From Methanothrix sp. (GTDB taxonomy: Archaea; Halobacteriota; Methanosarcinia; Methanotrichales; Methanotrichaceae): 38,210 nucleotides of DNA. The position numbers and the translations under genes were made by a program. Of this stretch, positions 33,541 to 38,210 are shown piece after piece; within the stretch, counting starts at the first letter, position 1; each line of letters begins with the position of its first letter. Below the pieces are notes generated by a model, which saw only the letters and a list, made by a program, of their open reading frames with translations, made no database searches and was not told the DNA's origin. The stretch lies in the NCBI GenBank assembly GCA_026394555.1, contig JAPKXZ010000068.1, positions 1 through 38,210 of the forward strand. The letters run 5' to 3'.

Positions 33541-34230
33541 ATGGAAGATTACGCAAACACCAAAATAGAGACCTTCGACGAGCTTATGACCAAGCACACT
33601 CGGCGAGAACTGGAAGAACTGGCTCTGAAGTATGGCATAGAGAATTTGGGCGGAACAAAGTCCCAGTTGGCTGAATACATTCTGGAGACTATTAAGAAGC
33701 AAAAAGAGCCACCCAAGTCCACGCCACAGGTGAGTTCCATACCACAGGTGAGTTCCATACCACAGGTGAGTCCCAAGGAGGCTCCAATGATCGAGAAATC
33801 TAATTCTACGACGAAAGTCGCTATGGTGGGCAAAAAAGGTGTGATGGCCAAGGTCACTGCTATCAACAGCAAAACAGCTGAGATGAAGCAAGGCATAGCA
33901 GTATTTCAGAAATCTGTGGCTGTCCAGAGTAAAGAGAACCGTGAGGCTGCGGCAAAATTCAACTCCGGAGTAAAGACGCTTCAAAAAGAGAACCATGAGG
34001 CTGCGGCAAAGATCTACTCCGGGGCAAAGGCAATTCGGTCCGGGATTGACGCCCAGATAAAGGAAAACCATGAGGCTGCGGCAAAATTCAACTCCGGAGT
34101 AAAGACGCTTCAAAAAGAGAACCATGAGGCTGCGGCAAAGATCTACTCCGGGGCAAGGGCAATTCAGTCCCAGATTGACGCCCAGATAACGGAGATGAAG
34201 AACTACACGAGCGATTTCTACTATGGGTAA
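33541..34230 (+). CDS. Repeat protein in the gvpC position, with SAP-like head
   Basis: 229 residues. Residues about 18-52 (TRRELEELALKYGI...GTKSQLAEYIL) resemble a SAP or Rho-N helix-extended-helix motif. A linker holds three PQVSSI-type hexapeptides (62-77). Residues 131-216 are two 43-residue repeats, each made of an 18-residue KENHEAAAKFNSGVKTLQ and a 25-residue KENHEAAAKIYSGAKAIRSGIDAQI unit; earlier degenerate copies probably cover 100-130. The repeats should form long amphipathic helices. In haloarchaea and cyanobacteria GvpC, also built of helical repeats, lies between gvpA and gvpN and stiffens the vesicle. Position and build suggest a GvpC analogue; direct homology is not visible. 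GGAGGA precedes the ATG. Confidence 0.85.
   Translation: MEDYANTKIETFDELMTKHTRRELEELALKYGIENLGGTKSQLAEYILETIKKQKEPPKSTPQVSSIPQVSSIPQVSPKEAPMIEKSNSTTKVAMVGKKGVMAKVTAINSKTAEMKQGIAVFQKSVAVQSKENREAAAKFNSGVKTLQKENHEAAAKIYSGAKAIRSGIDAQIKENHEAAAKFNSGVKTLQKENHEAAAKIYSGARAIQSQIDAQITEMKNYTSDFYYG
33931..34188 (+). repeat. Two tandem 129-nt coding repeats
   Basis: A 129-nt (43-codon) unit occurs twice in tandem, nearly identical at the DNA level. Inside each, GAGGCTGCGGCAAA recurs after 54 nt and again after 75 nt, so the unit itself arose from two unequal sub-repeats. The high identity points to recent duplication or ongoing homogenisation. Confidence 0.92.
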
Positions 34231-34286
34231 GCCCCTAGTAGAATATTTTTATTATTATCATTCATATTAACAGAGGGTGCCAGACA

Positions 34287-35372
34287 ATGCGTTATATTGA
34301 AGCACATCCACGGAGGGTGAGGGGAGAAGCGATTCACATGACTGCGGCAGAGAAAAGAGCCAGCGAGATATCTTCGATTGGCGCGGCAGACATGGAACCC
34401 GACATCCAGGTCAGAATCAGGACGCCCGCAAATCGGGACGGCAACTACGAAATGATCTCGATGGAGGCCAAACGCCAGGCCATTGAGGAAGCCTATCTAA
34501 CTCCGGAGGTGAAGCATTTCATAAAGACGCCTGAAGTTATTGAGATAGAGACCAGGATGAAGCTGTGGCTCCAGGCAGGCTACCCCGTTCACCTCATCGG
34601 CCCCACAGGCTGCGGAAAGACCAGCCTGGCCGCTCATGTTGCCCATGAGATGGGCAGACCCGTGGTCTGGATAAACGGAGATGAGGCCGTTACCACCAAC
34701 GATCTGATCGGAGGCTATTCTCAGATGCAAAGCGAGAGTGTGCGAGATAATTACATCCACAACGTCTTCAAGAGCAAAGATGTGACGAAGATGGAATGGG
34801 TGGACAATCCCCTCACTTTGGCCTGCAAATACGGCTACACCCTGATCTACAACGAGTTCTCCCGGACCAAGCCCGCTGCCAATAATATTCTCCTCTCCGT
34901 CTTTGAGGAAGGTATACTGGAGCTGCCCACCAAGTTCGGAGAGGATAGGTATGTCAAAGTGCACCCGGACTTCAACGCCATATTCACCAGCAACTCCGTG
35001 GAATATGCCGGGATTCACAGGCCGCAAGATGCGCTTCTGGATAGAATGGTGGGAATCTACACCGATTACTACGGCTGCGAGACCGAGGCGCGCATCGTAG
35101 AGGAGCACTCCGGGATCTCCCAGGAGAAAGCAGAGCGGATTGTCAGCGTGGTGAGGGCCATAAGGGAGAAGCTTCCTGATGCCCAGAAGCCGGGCACCAG
35201 GGCCTGCATTATGATCGCCACGGGCATGAGAGCTCTAAACGGCCACGGCAATATCAACTTCGAGCAGCTCTGCACAGATGTGATTGCCAACAAGACCAGC
35301 TCGCCTGCGGATATGGTAGCCAAGAAGAAGCTGATCCAGGACTGCATGACCCAGCTGGCCCAGTTAGCTTGA
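34287..35372 (+). CDS. gvpN: Gas vesicle AAA+ ATPase GvpN
   Basis: 361 residues. The MoxR-like AAA+ domain begins near residue 75 (TPEVIEIETRMKLWLQAGYPVHLIGPTGCGKTSLAAHVA, Walker A GPTGCGKT), continues with GDEAVTTNDLIGGY, Walker B-like LIYNEFSRTKPAANNILLSVFEEG and sensor IFTSNSVEYAG. This is the GvpN pattern; GvpN is required for vesicle enlargement. An N-terminal extension of about 65 residues is longer than in most GvpN proteins. An in-frame ATG at residue 18 is an alternative start, but GAGGGTG upstream of the first ATG supports it. The 56-nt gap before it is T-rich and may hold a weak terminator or internal promoter. Confidence 0.95.
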   Translation: MRYIEAHPRRVRGEAIHMTAAEKRASEISSIGAADMEPDIQVRIRTPANRDGNYEMISMEAKRQAIEEAYLTPEVKHFIKTPEVIEIETRMKLWLQAGYPVHLIGPTGCGKTSLAAHVAHEMGRPVVWINGDEAVTTNDLIGGYSQMQSESVRDNYIHNVFKSKDVTKMEWVDNPLTLACKYGYTLIYNEFSRTKPAANNILLSVFEEGILELPTKFGEDRYVKVHPDFNAIFTSNSVEYAGIHRPQDALLDRMVGIYTDYYGCETEARIVEEHSGISQEKAERIVSVVRAIREKLPDAQKPGTRACIMIATGMRALNGHGNINFEQLCTDVIANKTSSPADMVAKKKLIQDCMTQLAQLA

Positions 35373-35393
35373 AGACCGCGATGGAGTGAATTT

Positions 35394-35762
35394 ATGCAGA
35401 GAATTGATGCCGTTATCAGGGATGCAGAGGTAAACAAGATTTACGACCTCTTTTCCCGTAAGCCCGCCGGCCTGGGGTTCAACGAGACTGAGGCTCTGGT
35501 GGTCATAGGCATGACCGAGGACGGAAGATTAGTCCAGGATACCTTCTATCTCGGCCTCAAGGCGGATGGAACCTTTGACCCGCATCCAATGGGAAGAGAC
35601 GCGGTCAAATACAGGAGGCACAGGCTGGCATCATTTTTAGAATACTACAAAATGACCGACGATGTCAGCAACTATAAATTAAGAGAGGGATTAAAGGACT
35701 GGATAGGAAAGCACGTAGAAGTGGTTCAAGAAGATGAGAACCTGGCCATCTACGTTCCTTAG
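35394..35762 (+). CDS. Unrecognised 122-aa protein between gvpN and gvpO
   Basis: 122 residues, soluble, mixed alpha/beta, no cysteines. GGAGTG precedes the ATG; it begins 21 nt after gvpN and ends 10 nt before gvpO, so it belongs to the operon. Visible features include ETEALVVIGMTEDGRLVQDTFYLG, which reads like a beta-hairpin, and a basic KYRRHRLASFLEYY helix. I do not recognise it as any of the usual gas vesicle proteins. It may be a lineage-specific assembly or chaperone factor, inferred from position only. Confidence 0.8.
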   Translation: MQRIDAVIRDAEVNKIYDLFSRKPAGLGFNETEALVVIGMTEDGRLVQDTFYLGLKADGTFDPHPMGRDAVKYRRHRLASFLEYYKMTDDVSNYKLREGLKDWIGKHVEVVQEDENLAIYVP

Positions 35763-35772
35763 GTGATTTCAG

Positions 35773-36054
35773 ATGACAGATAAACTCAGTATCCAGGAGA
35801 TCGGCGAGAAGGCCGGCCAGGCGGCAGAGGTGCTGTTGAAGAAACCCATGGACAGCATAATCAGCCTCAACAAAGAGCAGGAAGGATGGTTGGCCGAAGT
35901 AGAAGTGGTGGAGAGAAAATCCGTACCTGACACTCAGGATATCCTGGGTAGGTACGAGATGAAGTTCGATGAGATGGGAGAGCTCCAGGGTTATCGGAGA
36001 ATAAAGCTGCGCCGCAGATTGGACCGGGAGGAAATTACAGACGAAGAGGTGTAG
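35773..36054 (+). CDS. gvpO: Gas vesicle protein GvpO
   Basis: 93 residues. The C-terminal two thirds carry the GvpO signature: GWLAEVEVVERKSVPDTQDILGRYEMKFDEMGELQGYRRIKLRRR. GvpO is a small accessory protein needed for vesicle formation in haloarchaea and also found in actinobacterial clusters. In the haloarchaeal operon gvpO directly follows gvpN; here one unknown gene lies between. Confidence 0.9.
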   Translation: MTDKLSIQEIGEKAGQAAEVLLKKPMDSIISLNKEQEGWLAEVEVVERKSVPDTQDILGRYEMKFDEMGELQGYRRIKLRRRLDREEITDEEV

Positions 36055-36058
36055 CTCC

Positions 36059-36745
36059 TTGGCAAGGCGGATTCTGAGCGCGGAGAGACAGGCTCCAGAG
36101 GGCAAGGGGAAGTATGCCTATTGCGTCATACGATGTCCTCCTGAAAGAGAGAGCTTCGGAGACCTCGGTTTTGAGGGCGAGGAGGTTTATTCCCTGGATT
36201 ACAGGGATCTGGCGCCGGTAGTCAGTGATGTAGCCTTCCGGGAATACGCTGTGAACGAAGCCGAAGTTGAGACCCACAAGAAGGTGGTAGAGCAGGTCAT
36301 GAAGAAGTACAGCGTACTCCCCGTGGCCTACGGCATGGTTTTCAAGAACAGAAAGCTCCTGCAAGTCGCCATGGGCGCCGGCTACCAGGCCATGCAAAAG
36401 GCCCTGCAAGTGGTGGACGGCAGGGTCGAGCTGGGAATCAAAGTCTTTCTGCCCAAGGAACTCGAAGACTGGACTGCCGGCGAAAAGGAAGAATGCAGGT
36501 CGGACTTTCTCACCAGCCTTCGCAACAAAGCCGAAGATTCGAAGGAACTCAAGCTCTTCAGCGATCGCTTGATACTTAACGCGGCATTTCTGGTAGATGG
36601 TGCGAGAATCGAGGAGTTTTCCGAGCAGGTGGACAGGCTGGCGATGAAATTCGAAAAGCCGAAGCTGCAATATTCCGGTCCGTGGCCGGCTTACAACTTC
36701 GTGGACATCCACATCCTGGGCAGTAAACGCAAGGGGTTCAGATAA
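36059..36745 (+). CDS. gvpF: Gas vesicle protein GvpF/GvpL
   Basis: 228 residues, full length for the GvpF/L family. The N-terminal KYAYCVIRC strand, VYSLDYRDLAPVVSDV, HKKVVEQVMKKYSVLPVAYGMVFKN and C-terminal YSGPWPAYNFVDI are all conserved family positions. GvpF binds GvpA and probably seeds assembly. Translation starts at TTG 36059, supported by GAGGTG about 7 nt upstream and only 4 nt after the gvpO stop. Whether it is F or L in function cannot be separated by sequence alone; the position before gvpG favours F. Confidence 0.94.
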   Translation: MARRILSAERQAPEGKGKYAYCVIRCPPERESFGDLGFEGEEVYSLDYRDLAPVVSDVAFREYAVNEAEVETHKKVVEQVMKKYSVLPVAYGMVFKNRKLLQVAMGAGYQAMQKALQVVDGRVELGIKVFLPKELEDWTAGEKEECRSDFLTSLRNKAEDSKELKLFSDRLILNAAFLVDGARIEEFSEQVDRLAMKFEKPKLQYSGPWPAYNFVDIHILGSKRKGFR

Positions 36746-37027
36746 ATGTTTATTGTGGACGATCTCCTCCTCCGGACGCTGGGATTATCCCTGCCGGGTT
36801 TCGACATGATCTGGATGCTCGAGCAGGTCCAGAAGTTTGCCTACAAAGAGCTATACAACCCGGAGACGATCAAGAATCAGATAAAAGAGACCCGGTTGCT
36901 CTACGAGTTCGGGGAGATGGCCCGCGAGGAGTATGAGCGGAAGAACTCTGAGCTGATGGACAAGCTCAGGCTGGCATTAAAGGCCGAGGAGATGAATTTG
37001 AGCTCTCGGACAGAAATTTTGGGATAA
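36746..37027 (+). CDS. gvpG: Gas vesicle protein GvpG
   Basis: 93 residues starting immediately after the gvpF stop. The N-terminal LGLSLPGFDMIWMLEQVQKFAYKELYNPETIKNQI followed by YEFGEMAREEYERKNSELMDKL is the GvpG pattern of a short helical protein. GvpG is an accessory protein thought to interact with GvpF and GvpA during nucleation. Confidence 0.92.
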   Translation: MFIVDDLLLRTLGLSLPGFDMIWMLEQVQKFAYKELYNPETIKNQIKETRLLYEFGEMAREEYERKNSELMDKLRLALKAEEMNLSSRTEILG

Positions 37028-37029
37028 AT

Positions 37030-37209
37030 ATGAAGAAGCCTTCCAAAAAAAATTCTGCCAATCAACGGGGATTTTTGCAGATCCTTCGGGATATGGATGA
37101 GAACAAGGAGAATGAGAAAGAGGTCCATGGATCAATCGAATGTCCTTTCTTCTCCAGGGCAGTTTACCAGTTGAGAGTTCGGATCGGCTTGGAAGACGAA
37201 ACTCGCTAG
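37030..37209 (+). CDS. 59-aa ORF in the gvpH position
   Basis: 59 residues, starting 2 nt after the gvpG stop: a basic head (MKKPSKKNSANQRG), an acidic middle and a tail IECPFFSRAVYQLRVRIGLEDETR. The tail vaguely recalls the YGYSVRVGL strand of GvpH-type Hsp20 proteins, so it might be a truncated GvpH-like remnant. A GvpH-like gene also starts at 37900. The tight spacing supports translation, but no function can be given. Confidence 0.5.
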   Translation: MKKPSKKNSANQRGFLQILRDMDENKENEKEVHGSIECPFFSRAVYQLRVRIGLEDETR

Positions 37210-37233
37210 CTCGTCTGAAGATGGGGGATGCAA

Positions 37234-37497
37234 ATGAATAATTTATTAAAGCAAAAGGTTTTGGAGAACAAGAGGCGCCAGCATGCCTTTGTGACCGCAC
37301 ATAAAAAAAAGCTCCGGGATGAAGACAAACCCCGGCTCAGGGAAGCAAGGAGAGCTCAGATGGAGAATGTCAAGGACGTTCAACGAGATCAAAAGCCCAC
37401 ACAAATAGGCAAGTTCTCGGCCCATAAACGAAAACCGGTACCGGGGGCTCATAAACGGAGACCAAGATTGCTGAGTGTAACGATCCGGAAAAGATAA
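37234..37497 (+). CDS. Small basic GvpI-like protein
   Basis: 87 residues from ATG 37234; an ATG two codons earlier directly abuts the GGGGG ribosome-binding site and is less likely. The protein is strongly basic throughout, with repeated KRR, KKK and HKRK clusters (FSAHKRKPVPGAHKRRPR). Haloarchaeal GvpI is likewise a small very basic protein encoded between gvpH and gvpJ and interacts with GvpH. Position and charge suggest a GvpI equivalent, but sequence homology is not clear. It could alternatively bind RNA or the acidic partner next door. Confidence 0.6.
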   Translation: MNNLLKQKVLENKRRQHAFVTAHKKKLRDEDKPRLREARRAQMENVKDVQRDQKPTQIGKFSAHKRKPVPGAHKRRPRLLSVTIRKR

Positions 37498-37512
37498 AGG
37501 GGGTATGATGAG

Positions 37513-37881
37513 ATGAACGGACTGGAGCCTAGCCGGACCCAGAACAGCTTGGCCGATGTAGTGGGAATGATTCTGGATAAAGGCCTGGTGATCAACGCGG
37601 ATATTGCAGTATCTGTGGCAGGCACAGAACTTCTAGGCATTAAGATTCGGGCAACTCTGGCATCCTTTGAGACCGCGGCCAAATACGGTCTGGAGATGCC
37701 CGCGGGCACCAATCTGAATGCACCAGGGTGGAAAGATGCTCTCAAACCCAAGGCCAACTGCCCAGAATGCGGAAACAGAAGAGATGAAGATCTGCTGATT
37801 CGAGAGGGCTGTCACATCTGCGGTTGGTCAAGCCCTGTACCCCTGCCCATCATCCGGGGGAGCCTTGGAAATTACGATTGA
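37513..37881 (+). CDS. gvpJ: GvpA-family protein GvpJ with a C-terminal zinc ribbon
   Basis: 122 residues. Residues about 12-60 (SLADVVGMILDKGLVINADIAVSVAGTELLGIKIRATLASFETAAKYGL) are a GvpA/J/M core, closer to GvpJ than to GvpA because of the INADIAVSVAGTELLGI segment. After a short linker, C83-x2-C86 and C100-x2-C103 (CPECG and CHICGW) form a zinc-ribbon knuckle. GvpJ is a minor wall-like protein in nucleation. The zinc ribbon is an addition I do not know from standard GvpJ proteins. Confidence 0.88.
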   Translation: MNGLEPSRTQNSLADVVGMILDKGLVINADIAVSVAGTELLGIKIRATLASFETAAKYGLEMPAGTNLNAPGWKDALKPKANCPECGNRRDEDLLIREGCHICGWSSPVPLPIIRGSLGNYD

Positions 37882-37899
37882 TCTTGGGAGGGATACCAA

Positions 37900-38210
37900 A
37901 TGGTTGAGGATTCAAAAGATAAAGATGTAGAGAAGATAGCGCGCCTGGAAAAGAGGATCGAAGAACTGGAAAAGGGGTCCCATAAGCAAAGTGAGGATAT
38001 CCAGGTGGAAGGCATAGTGCAAAACGTGGTGAGCCAGTTCATCCCCGGTCTGGGGGGCATAATCAAGTCCCTGGAACAGTCCTCACCCGAATTTCGGCAG
38101 AGGATTGCCGACACGGACGCGGAGATAAAACACAGGATCGATGTAGGCTGGTCCAGCAAGCCTGTCGTCGATTATCACGTTTCTACCAGGCCGCTAGGCC
38201 ATGGGCCGGG
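37900..38210 (+). CDS. gvpH: GvpH-like (Hsp20-type) gas vesicle protein, truncated by window end
   Basis: 103 residues visible, open at the window edge. A coiled-coil head (VEKIARLEKRIEELEKG), then GIVQNVVSQFIPGLGGIIKSLEQSSPEF and the beginning of a beta region (RIDVGWSSKPVVDYHVSTRPLG), as in GvpH proteins with an alpha-crystallin-like C-terminal part. GvpH is thought to act as a chaperone for aggregation-prone Gvp proteins. GGAGGG lies 7-12 nt upstream of the ATG. Its place after gvpJ differs from the haloarchaeal F-G-H-I-J order. Confidence 0.65.
   Translation, partial: MVEDSKDKDVEKIARLEKRIEELEKGSHKQSEDIQVEGIVQNVVSQFIPGLGGIIKSLEQSSPEFRQRIADTDAEIKHRIDVGWSSKPVVDYHVSTRPLGHGP

Noticed and set aside
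33364-34125. 253-codon open frame on the minus strand with repeated LYSGVEFCRSLMV motifs
   Set aside because: The repetition is only the antisense reading of the DNA repeats in the gvpC-position gene.
33931-34188. CRISPR-like direct repeats
   Set aside because: The repeats are adjacent, coding and in frame, with no unique spacers; they are protein repeats.

Overview
The window looks like a chromosome segment of a methanogenic euryarchaeon, most likely of the Methanothrix (Methanosaeta) type. The evidence is SepCysS (tRNA-dependent cysteine synthesis), membrane-anchored LonB, Alba, archaeal NAC, an FtsJ/RlmE methyltransferase with a TRAM tail, archaeal Ogg2, an archaeal RNase P RNA behind a TATA box, leaderless-looking starts, and many PAS histidine kinases beside bacterial-type uvrB. 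The genus is an inference; the archaeal assignment is firm.

Layout. 1-4.8 kb: a secreted pentapeptide-repeat protein and a four-PAS hybrid histidine kinase. 4.8-11 kb: a proteostasis operon on the minus strand (winged-helix regulator, Cdc48, LonB, TldD). 11-15.7 kb: small secreted or membrane proteins, a TPR protein, SepCysS, and a GDPD phosphodiesterase with a cysteine-rich tail. 15.7-20.3 kb: information-processing genes (NAC with an HD hydrolase, Alba with RlmE, RNase P RNA). 20.3-22.1 kb: an overlapping PIN nuclease / ABC-type ATPase pair. 22.1-28.5 kb: a three-gene receiver/kinase/receiver-TPR cassette lying between a decayed 3' fragment of uvrB and the intact uvrB, with palindromic IS200/IS605-like ends. 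28.5-29.2 kb: Ogg2.

29.2-38.2 kb: a gas vesicle locus and its probable regulators. On the minus strand lie a response regulator, a PAS histidine kinase and a DUF835 protein, joined by 4-nt overlaps, then a PadR-like regulator and a KaiC-like P-loop protein. Divergently, across a 460-bp palindrome-rich promoter region, runs a tight gas vesicle operon: gvpA, a broken second gvpA, a repeat protein in the gvpC position, gvpN, an unrecognised 122-aa protein, gvpO, gvpF/L, gvpG, a 59-aa ORF, a basic GvpI-like protein, gvpJ with a zinc-ribbon tail, and a GvpH-like gene cut by the window end. The order resembles the haloarchaeal A-C-N-O and F-G-H-I-J series fused into one transcription direction.

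The most interesting candidates are: the GvpC-position protein with a SAP-like head and 43-residue repeats; the out-of-frame 80-nt duplication in the second gvpA; the unknown protein between gvpN and gvpO; the two-component/DUF835/PadR/KaiC block next to the gas vesicle promoter; the PIN-ATPase pair; and the uvrB duplication scar around a signalling cassette.
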